Below are positions 17,081-24,439 of a stretch of 36,009 nt of DNA, in pieces (within the stretch, counting starts at the first letter, position 1; every line of letters starts with the position of its first letter). The stretch covers positions 1 to 36,009 of the forward strand of contig JAIQFF010000036.1 of the NCBI GenBank assembly GCA_020073395.1, read 5' to 3'. The notes beneath the pieces were generated by a model. It worked only from the letters and a program-made list of their open reading frames with translations. It had not been told where the DNA came from and did no database searches. The stretch is from Terriglobia bacterium (GTDB taxonomy: Bacteria > Acidobacteriota > Terriglobia > Terriglobales > Acidobacteriaceae). The position numbers and the translations under genes were made by a program.

Positions 17081-17125
17081 AGCGCGATTCTTGAACCTGC
17101 CTCTCAGGTCCTGCAAGGGAGCACT

Positions 17126-17818
17126 GTGCCGCTCTCACTGAACACACGCGGAGTCGGGAAGGTCACCATCGTCCGTTGCAGCGGGCGCATCGCGGCCGGT
17201 GAAACCGAAGCATTGCACCTGCATGTCAACGAACTCCTGCGTGATCGTGTCGACATCGCGCTGCATCTGGGCGAAGTAGCTTTCATCGACAGCAGCGGAC
17301 TGGGAATGCTGGTACGGCTGTTGACCAGCACGCGCCGCGCCGGTGGCGATTTGAAATTGTGCCAGCTCCCAGAGATCGTTCACAAAGTCTTGAAGATGAC
17401 CAGCCTGATCACATTGTTTGACACCTATGAATCCGAGGAAGATGCCATCCTCTCCTTTTACCGGCGACAAGCAGTGCCGGCGCGGACTGCGCCAGCTGGC
17501 CTCACCGTATTGTGCGTAGACCAATCCGCCGATGTGCTGGCCTACTTGCGCGAATTGCTGGTCCGAGCCGGCTACAACGTGCTTACGAATAACAATCTCC
17601 GTGACTCGTTGATCTTATTGCGGGCGACCCGGCCGGGTCTGACCATCCTGGGCCCCAACTTGACAGCATCGCCCGCGACGGAGCAAGCCTTCCGGAGCGC
17701 GAGCGCCGCGTCGCCGCTGCTGGAACTGGGAGAGGAATTCTCCACCCAGGAAGCCGGCCAGGCTGCATCCGGACTGATGGAAAAAATCCGTGCGCTAAGC
17801 AACCCCGCTCCGCCCTGA
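17126..17818 (+). CDS. STAS domain (anti-anti-sigma type) fused to a degenerate receiver domain
   Basis: A 230-residue two-domain protein. Residues about 1-105 form a STAS domain as in SpoIIAA/RsbV. KVTIVRCSGRIAAGE opens it and EVAFIDSSGLGMLVRLL holds the conserved Ser that kinase anti-sigma factors phosphorylate. Residues about 118-225 are a receiver-like domain, GLTVLCVDQSADVLAYLRELLVRAGYNVLT. Its phosphoacceptor position reads LTILGPN (Gly instead of Asp), so it cannot be phosphorylated in the usual way. It would act in a partner-switching cascade; no partner kinase or sigma is adjacent, so the target is unknown. The GTG start is supported by AAGGGAG five bases upstream, and this start places the STAS domain at the N-terminus. 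Confidence 0.85.
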   Translation: MPLSLNTRGVGKVTIVRCSGRIAAGETEALHLHVNELLRDRVDIALHLGEVAFIDSSGLGMLVRLLTSTRRAGGDLKLCQLPEIVHKVLKMTSLITLFDTYESEEDAILSFYRRQAVPARTAPAGLTVLCVDQSADVLAYLRELLVRAGYNVLTNNNLRDSLILLRATRPGLTILGPNLTASPATEQAFRSASAASPLLELGEEFSTQEAGQAASGLMEKIRALSNPAPP

Positions 17819-17836
17819 TCTCTCCCCTGACCCGGC

Positions 17837-18286
17837 TCATTTCTTGATCAGCGTGGTGTGGCTGGCTACGCACTGCCACTTGTTGTTCTGGTACAGCCAG
17901 GTATCGGTAAAGCGTCCGTAGTGATCGAAGGGTTGCCGCTTGTAAGTTCCCTTGGAGTGATAGGTCCCGACCACGATGGCCGCATTGGTATAGGAAATCA
18001 CTCGGGCTTGGTCATTGGCAATCAGGCTGGCGCGATAGTCCGGGTCCTTCAGATCGGCCAGAAACTCGGCTTTGTTCATGACCGTGCCGTCGTAGTCGGT
18101 GTAAACGAAGCCGTCGGAAACCAGGTCGCTCACGGCCTTGGCGTCATGGCGAAGTTGCGCCTGGTTCCAGGCATTCTCCAGCGCGATAAGCCTGCTGGCC
18201 TCGGCGGAGACATCATTGGCCCGATCCCACGCCACCAGCAGACCGCTCAACAGTAGAACCACGAATATGAAACCTTTCTTCGTCAT
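17837..18286 (-). CDS. Exported DUF4440 / NTF2-like protein
   Basis: A 149-residue protein with an N-terminal hydrophobic segment (KKGFIFVVLLLSGLLVAW, residues about 3-20) as signal peptide or anchor. An NTF2-like cone fold of the DUF4440 type follows: ALENAWNQAQLRHDAKAVSDLVSDGFVYTDYDGTVMNKAEFLADL, then YTNAAIVVGTYHSKGTY and RFTDTWLYQNNKWQCVASHTTLI. These small domains bind ligands in a cavity; no catalytic residue can be assigned. The ATG at 18286 has GGGGGAT upstream and starts the hydrophobic segment well. An upstream ATG at 18307 would add 7 residues. Confidence 0.85.
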   Translation of the reverse strand: MTKKGFIFVVLLLSGLLVAWDRANDVSAEASRLIALENAWNQAQLRHDAKAVSDLVSDGFVYTDYDGTVMNKAEFLADLKDPDYRASLIANDQARVISYTNAAIVVGTYHSKGTYKRQPFDHYGRFTDTWLYQNNKWQCVASHTTLIKK

Positions 18287-18491
18287 ATATCCCCCGATTT
18301 TCACCAAAGGCAGTCATCCGTGGACGAGCTTTGACCGTAAACCATCCTGCCATCAGAAATAACCATCTCTCATCGGTCAAGTAGCAGGCGTTGCACACGG
18401 CGTATTTTGAGCCGAGGCTTGGTTCTGTGCCGGTCGAGTCTGCTGAAGAAACTGGAGAAGCTGCGGCACTCCGACCGCATTCAGTCGTGCT

Positions 18492-21400
18492 CTATTGGAC
18501 GGTGAGCGCGAAGGTTGCGGAATGCGTGATGGTTCCGGTGGTCGAGATCACAGTCACCGTCGAAGAGCCCGCAGGCGTGCCCGGGTCCTGGCTGTGGCCA
18601 CCACCCGCGCCGCTGCCGCCGCCACAACCCGCAACCGTGATGAGGAGCGCGAAGGCCATCAGCGCGAGCATCTGACGGGCGGGACGCCCGTCTCCCCTCC
18701 GTCGTCGCGACGCGCCGCCCAGCAGCAAGACTCCGGCCAGCGTAGCTCCGAAGCTTGAGATCCACCAGCCCGGACCCTCGAGCCTCGCGCTGTGGGCCGC
18801 TTTCGTAGAAATGGTGAGCGTAGTTGAACCGCTGCCGGTGACCGAGGCCGGACTAAAACTGCATGTGCTCTCGCGCGGCAAGCCGGAGCACGACGTCGCC
18901 GGGAAATTGATGGTGCTGTTGTAGCCCGGCTGGCCGGTGACCGTGAGCGTGAGAGTCCCGCTGCCGCCCGGACTGGCAATGGTGATCGACGGCGCATCAG
19001 CGGCAACGGCAAAATCGGCCTCCACATTCACAATCGTCGTAGCGGAAGATGACCCGGTATAGTTGGCATCGCCGGGGTATTGGGCTGTGATGATATTTTG
19101 GCCGACCGGCAGGATGACTGTGGAAGTTGCCGTGCCTTGCGCCGTCACCAGTGAACCCGACTGAATGTTTCCGAAACCGTTGCGCCCCCCCAGGGGAACC
19201 GGGCTGCCCGGAATGATAGGTGAGCTTCCCGACAGGAGGGTCACCAGACCGGTGGGCGCGAGGCCCCCGCTGTGCGTGCTCAGTGTAGCCGTCAAGGTCA
19301 CGGGCTCACCCTGCACCACTCTGGTGGCGCTCGGTATGAGAGTCATGGTCGTCTCGGCCTTGGTGACTGTAAGGGAAACCGGCGCCGAACTACTGGCATT
19401 CAAGCCTCCCTCCCCGTCGTAGCTTGCCACTATGGCGTGCTGACCCACGGGGATGGTAAACACCCCCTGTGCCGTGGCCGCGGTGCCTGCGCTGCTCAGA
19501 CTGAAGCCGGTGCTGGAGATGCTGGTGCCATCATAGGTAAAGACGACGTTGCCCGTCGCCACGCCGTGGCCCGAGAGGCCCGAAACGTCGGCTCGCAAAT
19601 ACAGTGGAAAGCCATAGCTTGCGCTGTTAACAGGTACAGCATGGCCATCATTAACAGCAAACACCGAAAGCGCGGTCGTGCTTCCTTCCGGCGAAACCGT
19701 AATGGTAACCGGAGCGGAGTCGCTGGCGGCGAAGGTCCCGTCGCCGGCGTAGTGCGCATGAACGTCGTAAGTGCCGCCGGGCAAACCGTTCCACGTGCTG
19801 GAGACGGCGCCGGCATTAAGCGTGAATGCGGTCGCACCCAGCAGCGGAGTAGTCAGGTTGGTCACCAGTGAGACATCGCCCGTTGGCACTCCGGCGCCAC
19901 TGGCGGGCGCCACGCCGATGCTTACATTCACATCGGCGCCGTGGGTAAAGGTGGTCGGGCTCAGGGACAGGGTCGTGGTGGTCGCAGTAAACGCGATGGA
20001 GCTCCACTGGTTCACCAGGTTCTGCACGTTGACCGATCCCAGCCCCGTGGCCAGGTCATAACCGACCGTACTCTTATATTTCGCAGTATTGGTTCCGTAC
20101 CCAGTTTCGCCGGGAACCGCGTTGTTGCCCACGGTAACGTCGTTGAAGATGCAAGTAAAGGCAGGAAGGGCTGTGGTCTTCGATCCGTTGCATTGCGAGA
20201 GATTCTCTCCCGCAGCCAGGCGATAGAGGACGTAGTTGGCCTGGCCCTGGCGCGAGCCCGTCTTCTGGTTGACCAGCGCCATGATGCCGGCAAACGAAGG
20301 AGCGGAGGCTGAGGTCCCAAAAACCGTGAACACGAAACCGGACTGGCAGGAACCCTCATAGCACAAAAGATACGGATCGTGACCGGCGGCCGAAAGCGAG
20401 ACATCGGGCAGATCGCGAGCTCCATCACTGGGGATCCCGGTCACACCCGACTGCCATGATGGTTTGCTGAAAATTGTGCTGGCTCCACCGCCACCGGCGA
20501 GAATATTCGCGTTGGCATTGCACTGGGCCGAGGTGCAGCTCTGGTTCCAGACATTTTCCGGAATATACGATTTCGCCGTCAGGCCGTTGGAGTCGTTGAC
20601 CGCTTTCCAGTAGGTGCTGCCGTGTCCGTTCTCGTTGAACTGGGTGCCACCCACTGCCACAGTGTAGGGAGTGGAAGCAAGTACGTTAACGGAGATCGGC
20701 GCGATCGCGACGCTCTCACTCTGGTTGTCGCAACCTTCCGCACCGGTATCGCCACTCGAGACGAGGTAGGTGATACCCTGGGCGGCCGCCTGCTCCGCCA
20801 TAGCAGAAATAGCCTGCGCCTCAGCGTTCGGGACACCGAACTCGCAACCCCCGGAGCTCTCAGTCATCACCGGGGCCAGATTGTTGTCAATGATGTAGCT
20901 TTCCGATAGGAAGATGCCATCGGTGGCGTTGGTTCCAGCGGAGACGACAAAATCCACCTGCGCATTGGGCGCCATAACCGAGGACCAAGTGGCATCCAAA
21001 GTGGCCTCGGCTTCTTCACCTCCGCCCAGGTCGCCCGGGTCAGGTCCGTTGAGGATGATGTTGAGGCCCCCACTCGAGGTCCCGAAAAGGTTTTGGAACT
21101 GGAACACATCCTGACCCCCGCCAAACAGGTTGCTGCGCGCAACCACGGCGATGGCCTGTCCTTGCCCATTGATTCCGTTTGATAGGGTGAGTGTGGCGTT
21201 GTAAATCACTCGATAGTCCGCCGGCCCCAGAGCGTGCGTGCCGTCTGAAAATGTGACCTGCGGCTGCCCTCCGGCGCTGGCGGTGATGCGCCCTCTTTCC
21301 GGGGAGAGGCTAAGTTGAGTCTGCTTGTAGAAGTTGTGCAGCGAATTCACACCGGCCACGACCGGCGCCAACGCATCCGGTATTTCGGGATTGCTGGAAT

Positions 21401-21926
21401 TCGCCCAGTGGGCTTTGCCCTGCACCATATATTTTTGGATGGGGGTGTGGAAGGCTTCTTGCACCTGGGCGGCGGTGCCCGAGAACTCAATCAGGGTGCG
21501 GCCCTTGCTGACCTGCGCGATTTCGAAGCCGTGCTCCTGTAGCCAGGAGGTGACCGCTTGGATGTCCGAGTCCGCGGGGCCGAATTGTTGTCCGAACTGT
21601 TCCGGCGTCACCCATTTGTGAAATTGGGGCGAGGACTTGTCCTGCTGATCATCGAGCAGCTTCGAAAGCGCGGTTTGCTGCTCAGGGCTGCGTTTAAGGA
21701 CCAAGAGCATACGGTCCATCCGCAAGTCCGGCGGCGCCCCAGCCACCTCGAACTGGGGACGCGCCAGGGAATGGACGTTGCCTTTGAGCACGACCCGGTG
21801 ACGGTCATCCACCGGCTCGTGGACCAGCGGGCGTATGTATCTTTGTTGGGCTGCGGCCAGCGTGGACAGGCCGAGTAAAACAACCACAAGGATCGCAAAT
21901 CGCAGACGAAAGGGGTCAGTTCGCAT
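18492..21926 (-). CDS. S53 (sedolisin) serine-carboxyl peptidase with Ig-like repeats and membrane-anchored tail
   Basis: A 1144-residue exported protease. A signal peptide (residues about 8-26, ending TLAAAQ) is followed by a pro-domain (about 45-190; PQFHKWVTPEQFGQQFGP, VQEAFHTPIQKY). The sedolisin catalytic domain (about 215-645) shows the expected residues: Glu307 and Asp311 in EATLD, Asp393 in SSGDTGAEGC for the oxyanion hole, and Ser539 in GTSASAPSFAGI. Calcium-site aspartates lie in FNDVTVG and GYDLATGLG. Three Ig-like beta domains follow (about 650-985; PGGTYDVHAHYAGDG, VGQHAIVASYDG, VGQNIITAQYPGD). The C-terminus has two hydrophobic segments around WWISSFGATLAGVLLLGG and MLALMAFALL, then a Gly-rich stretch. 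The enzyme would be autoactivated at acid pH outside the cell. The start is supported by AGGAGAAGC. A palindromic repeat is embedded near residue 1080. Confidence 0.93.
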   Translation of the reverse strand: MRTDPFRLRFAILVVVLLGLSTLAAAQQRYIRPLVHEPVDDRHRVVLKGNVHSLARPQFEVAGAPPDLRMDRMLLVLKRSPEQQTALSKLLDDQQDKSSPQFHKWVTPEQFGQQFGPADSDIQAVTSWLQEHGFEIAQVSKGRTLIEFSGTAAQVQEAFHTPIQKYMVQGKAHWANSSNPEIPDALAPVVAGVNSLHNFYKQTQLSLSPERGRITASAGGQPQVTFSDGTHALGPADYRVIYNATLTLSNGINGQGQAIAVVARSNLFGGGQDVFQFQNLFGTSSGGLNIILNGPDPGDLGGGEEAEATLDATWSSVMAPNAQVDFVVSAGTNATDGIFLSESYIIDNNLAPVMTESSGGCEFGVPNAEAQAISAMAEQAAAQGITYLVSSGDTGAEGCDNQSESVAIAPISVNVLASTPYTVAVGGTQFNENGHGSTYWKAVNDSNGLTAKSYIPENVWNQSCTSAQCNANANILAGGGGASTIFSKPSWQSGVTGIPSDGARDLPDVSLSAAGHDPYLLCYEGSCQSGFVFTVFGTSASAPSFAGIMALVNQKTGSRQGQANYVLYRLAAGENLSQCNGSKTTALPAFTCIFNDVTVGNNAVPGETGYGTNTAKYKSTVGYDLATGLGSVNVQNLVNQWSSIAFTATTTTLSLSPTTFTHGADVNVSIGVAPASGAGVPTGDVSLVTNLTTPLLGATAFTLNAGAVSSTWNGLPGGTYDVHAHYAGDGTFAASDSAPVTITVSPEGSTTALSVFAVNDGHAVPVNSASYGFPLYLRADVSGLSGHGVATGNVVFTYDGTSISSTGFSLSSAGTAATAQGVFTIPVGQHAIVASYDGEGGLNASSSAPVSLTVTKAETTMTLIPSATRVVQGEPVTLTATLSTHSGGLAPTGLVTLLSGSSPIIPGSPVPLGGRNGFGNIQSGSLVTAQGTATSTVILPVGQNIITAQYPGDANYTGSSSATTIVNVEADFAVAADAPSITIASPGGSGTLTLTVTGQPGYNSTINFPATSCSGLPRESTCSFSPASVTGSGSTTLTISTKAAHSARLEGPGWWISSFGATLAGVLLLGGASRRRRGDGRPARQMLALMAFALLITVAGCGGGSGAGGGHSQDPGTPAGSSTVTVISTTGTITHSATFALTVQ
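18674..18692. repeat. REP-like palindrome inside the S53 peptidase coding region
   Basis: GACGGGCG (18674-18681), GGA, CGCCCGTC (18685-18692): a perfect 8-bp stem. The core is the same as the intergenic palindrome at 5591-5628. Within the peptidase it encodes GDGRPAR between the two hydrophobic C-terminal segments and keeps the reading frame. Confidence 0.6.
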
Positions 21927-22095
21927 GCTTCTCCTGAGCAGACTTCCGGTCACCCGGGTAGAGCACCGGCCAGGCCCGCAGGCAAGCAGAAGACGAGACC
22001 CCCTAGTCAACAACTCCCATCAACCGCGCAGCCACTCGGCGCCATCTCCTGGTCATGGAAAACAGTCCAGGCTCTGTGGGCCGTCGTGGCCGCTC

Positions 22096-22123
22096 ATCAT
22101 AACCCAGTCGCTCAAAATGTAAA
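22096..22123 (-). promoter_or_regulatory. Sigma-70-type promoter of the S53 peptidase gene
   Basis: On the minus strand TTTACA (complement of 22118-22123) is separated by 16 bases from TATGAT (complement of 22096-22101). Each hexamer matches the consensus at five of six positions. Transcription would begin near 22090, giving a leader of about 160 nt before the ATG at 21926, with GC-rich self-complementary stretches such as CCGGT/ACCGG. Confidence 0.6.
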
Positions 22124-22226
22124 GTGCAAGGTTTGATCCGAGGATGACGCTGCTCGCTCAGAGGTGAGAGTGCTGGCGCGGCCAGAACGCATTGACCCTA
22201 CGGAAAAAAGCCCCCAAAAATAAGAA

Positions 22227-22257
22227 GCGTCCCTGACTCTCGCGAGTCATAGGACGC
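22227..22257 (-). terminator. Terminator-like hairpin on the minus strand
   Basis: GCGTCC pairs with GGACGC around an inner TGACTC/GAGTCA stem and a 4-nt loop. On the minus strand the stem is followed by TTCTTATTTTT, which suits intrinsic termination. No annotated gene ends here, so it may end a short unannotated transcript starting to the right. Confidence 0.5.
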
Positions 22258-22327
22258 CCGAACAGCCCTCCCCCAGGTCTGCTCACGGAAGAAGGTACGT
22301 CTCTCCCGTAAAAGTGTAAATCCCCCC

Positions 22328-22351
22328 TTCGTGCCAATCTTGTGGCACGAA
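22328..22351. repeat. Perfect stem-loop in the intergenic region
   Basis: TTCGTGCCA (22328-22336) and TGGCACGAA (22343-22351) are exact complements with a 6-nt loop ATCTTG. No T run follows on either strand, so it may be a protein-binding or RNA structure element. Confidence 0.5.
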
Positions 22352-22553
22352 CAGGCCATGCCGCTGGCGGCCTCTAGCTCCTGGCTTCCAGGGTCTGGTC
22401 TCTCATTTTTCTGCTTCACAGCCTGCGGGTGCTCAATTCCGGCGCCGGGGGCGAGTCCAGCTAGAAGCCAGGAGCCAGGAGTTCGCAGCCATAAACCTGT
22501 CCCAGTAAGCGTTGCCCGGGTTACTCCCGTAATCTTCGGCAGGGGGATTGGCG

Positions 22554-22582
22554 TTGACCGTAGCAGCCGCAGTACTTACATT
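22554..22582 (+). promoter_or_regulatory. Possible promoter of the small coiled-coil gene
   Basis: TTGACC (22554-22559), a 17-base spacer and TACATT (22577-22582). Predicted initiation near 22589 would fall inside the ribosome binding site of the gene at 22600, so the match may be fortuitous. Confidence 0.3.
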
Positions 22583-22599
22583 CGCCACAGGGGGTCGTA

Positions 22600-22860
22600 A
22601 TGAAGGATATTCACGAGGTTTTACGCCGTAAGCAGGCCAAGTACGCCCAGCTCACCAAGCAGATCGAGGCGTTGCAGCAGGCGGCCGAAAAACTGCGCGA
22701 AGTCGCCCCTCTGCTCGCCGAAAGTGACGAAGAGGAAAGCGCAGTTTTGGCTGAGGTGGAGGAGTCGGGCAACAGCATGGCAGCCCGGGCGGGGTCATCG
22801 CCTGCGGGCGGCGCAGCCGCTGCTCCCAAGCCGGCCCCACGCGCTCCACGCTGGCCTTAA
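22600..22860 (+). CDS. Small coiled-coil protein of unknown function
   Basis: An 86-residue protein. Residues about 3-45 form a charged amphipathic helix (EVLRRKQAKYAQLTKQIEALQQAAEKLREVAPLLAE) with heptad spacing that suggests a coiled coil. The rest is acidic, then Ala/Pro-rich (APKPAPRAPRWP). A ribosome binding site AGGGGG five bases before the ATG supports it as a real gene. It lies 36 bases before the PilZ gene on the same strand, so the two are probably co-transcribed and may work together; this is inference from position only. No known family is recognised. Confidence 0.7.
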   Translation: MKDIHEVLRRKQAKYAQLTKQIEALQQAAEKLREVAPLLAESDEEESAVLAEVEESGNSMAARAGSSPAGGAAAAPKPAPRAPRWP

Positions 22861-22896
22861 TCCGGCAAGAGTTGAGTTGGGGCACAAGGCCCGCAT

Positions 22897-24030
22897 ATGA
22901 CATTTCAGTCTCTTCTGGTTTGCAAAGACGAGCAGGCGACGGCCGTACTCACGCCCGTCCTGGCCGGTTTCGGCCTGGGCGTGCAGTGCTGCGGCTATCC
23001 CGACGCTCTCTGCCGCCTGACGGAGCAGAAATTCGACGCTGTGATCGTTGATTACGATGATCCACACAGTGCGGCCCTGGTCCTGCAAAATGCCTACCAG
23101 TCTTCGGCACCGCACAAAACCGTCACTGTAGCGCTGCTTGGCGATCGGGCCAAGGTGCGTCATGTGTTCGGCGCGGGCGCAAATTTCGTTCTCTACAAAC
23201 CCATCTCACAACCGCAGGCCGAGGCCAGTCTGCGCGCTGCCATGGCCCTGATGAAGCGTGAACGCCGGCGCTCTTTCCGGGTTCCAGTTCAGCTTCCCGT
23301 GAGATTACGGGTTGAAAACGGCGCCGAGATGGAAGGAATCCTGCTCGACCTGAGTGAAGATGGACTGGATGTTCTGGCCGCGCAGCCGCTGTGTCCGGCC
23401 GCCATCATCAGTGCTCATTTCGCGCTGCCTGATCAGGGTACCGAGATGGATATTCGCGGAGAAGTCGCCTGGGCCAACCCTAACGGCGAATCGGGCGTGC
23501 GTTACATCGATCTCCCGGACAATCTTCGTCAGACTCTCAAAGCCTGGGTGGTCACCAACGCCGCGGAATTTCTTCCGGAAGATCCCGAGCCCGTTTCAGA
23601 GTGCAAGCTCACCGATCTCAGCCTGGGTGGCTGCTACGTCGAAACAGAGTCGCCCTTTCCGGAACGTTCCGGCATTGTCCTCTGCCTGAGGGTCGAAGAC
23701 ATGGAGGTCCAGGCCGAGGGCATGGTTCGGGTCATGCATCCGGAATTCGGCATGGGTATCCAGTTTGCCTCGGGCACCGCGGAACAGCGCGAACACGTGG
23801 GTTCATTCATCAACTTCCTCACCAGCCGCCCGGGTACGCTTCCGCAGTTGCTCATCACGCCCCGTGCCCTGGCCGCCGTCAATGATCAGGACTACCGTCG
23901 CAGCAAGGCCTCCGACGAACCTGAAGATCTGTTGCTCGGTCTGCTGAACCGCGCCGATTCTCTCACCCAGGAAGACTTCCTCCAGGAACTCCGCCAGCAA
24001 CGCAGCTCCGAAGAAGTGGCTTCCTCGTAG
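22897..24030 (+). CDS. Receiver-like domain plus two PilZ domains
   Basis: A 377-residue cytoplasmic protein. Residues about 3-120 resemble a receiver domain: SLLVCKDEQATAV with acidic residues, KFDAVIVDYDDP with a candidate phosphoacceptor Asp, and FVLYKPIS with the conserved Lys. The first PilZ domain (about 124-220) has the c-di-GMP signature RRRSFRVPV followed by LDLSEDGL. The second (about 221-310) has CKLTDLSLGGCYVET but lacks a clear RxxxR motif, so it may be a non-binding copy. The C-terminal 60 residues are a charged helical tail. It would couple c-di-GMP, possibly with phosphorylation, to a motility or surface output that the sequence does not name. The start has AAGG upstream. Confidence 0.87.
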   Translation: MTFQSLLVCKDEQATAVLTPVLAGFGLGVQCCGYPDALCRLTEQKFDAVIVDYDDPHSAALVLQNAYQSSAPHKTVTVALLGDRAKVRHVFGAGANFVLYKPISQPQAEASLRAAMALMKRERRRSFRVPVQLPVRLRVENGAEMEGILLDLSEDGLDVLAAQPLCPAAIISAHFALPDQGTEMDIRGEVAWANPNGESGVRYIDLPDNLRQTLKAWVVTNAAEFLPEDPEPVSECKLTDLSLGGCYVETESPFPERSGIVLCLRVEDMEVQAEGMVRVMHPEFGMGIQFASGTAEQREHVGSFINFLTSRPGTLPQLLITPRALAAVNDQDYRRSKASDEPEDLLLGLLNRADSLTQEDFLQELRQQRSSEEVASS

Positions 24031-24439
24031 CCTGCACGAACCACTTTCCGGTTTTTTAACCATCCACGCCGTGAACTGTCATCCCGAGCGCCACTCCAAG
24101 CCGCGTTTGCGCGGCCAGGGGCAAGTCGCGAGCCTGCGCTGAGTGAACTTCGAGCGCAAGCGAGAGGGAGTCGAGCGGGGACCTGCTTTTTCTCTGCTCG
24201 CGGAAAATATCCAGACAGCAAAAAGGGCCTGCAATGCGGCTGGCATGCAGACCCCGTGCCCTCTCGGGCTTGCTCCACCCTGTGCCTTCAAACTTATCGT
24301 GAGTGGCCCAAAAAAATATTTCAGCCAGATTAATTTGTCGTCAAAATCCTGCGACATCCTCACGCTCCACCGTGGATCCTGATCGAGTTCGTCAAATTGA
24401 ATTTGCCCATTTCCTTCTATTTAAGCAACAATCTGTTCC
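24031..24439. other. Intergenic region, 409 nt, with repeat-like sequence
   Basis: Begins with a weak terminator after the PilZ gene. From about 24079 to 24200 it holds a GTCATCCCGAGCG...GGGGACCTGC-type intergenic sequence with a perfect hairpin GCCGCG/CGCGGC at 24100-24115, a pattern common as dispersed repeats in related genomes. From about 24300 the DNA is AT-richer and probably contains the promoter of the next gene, though no clear -35/-10 pair was found. Confidence 0.45.
24039..24057 (+). terminator. Weak intrinsic terminator after the PilZ gene
   Basis: A short stem AACC/GGTT with a 7-nt loop is followed directly by TTTT, 9 bases after the stop codon. The stem is short, so efficiency would be low. 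Confidence 0.35.

Larger units (their letters stand above)
21927..22599. other. Intergenic region, 673 nt, with promoter and structured elements
   Basis: Contains the leader and promoter of the S53 gene (minus strand, 21927-22123), a terminator-like hairpin on the minus strand (22227-22257), a perfect stem-loop (22328-22351) and copies of a short GAAGCCAGGAG-type inverted repeat around 22375-22393 and 22462-22482. The weak promoter of the coiled-coil gene lies at its right end. A 73-codon minus-strand frame (22198-22419) covers the hairpins and is judged non-coding. Confidence 0.5.

Noticed and set aside
16340-17125. Long N-terminal extension of the STAS gene
   Set aside because: The frame is open but opposite the methyltransferase gene; the GTG at 17126 has a good ribosome binding site and starts exactly at the STAS domain.
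22198-22419. Minus-strand frame of 73 codons
   Set aside because: It runs through hairpins and a short dispersed repeat, its second half coincides with the terminator-like structure, and no ribosome binding site is present.
24143-24382. Plus-strand frame of 79 codons between PilZ and membrane-protein genes
   Set aside because: It begins in a repeat-like intergenic sequence and has no ribosome binding site or domain.
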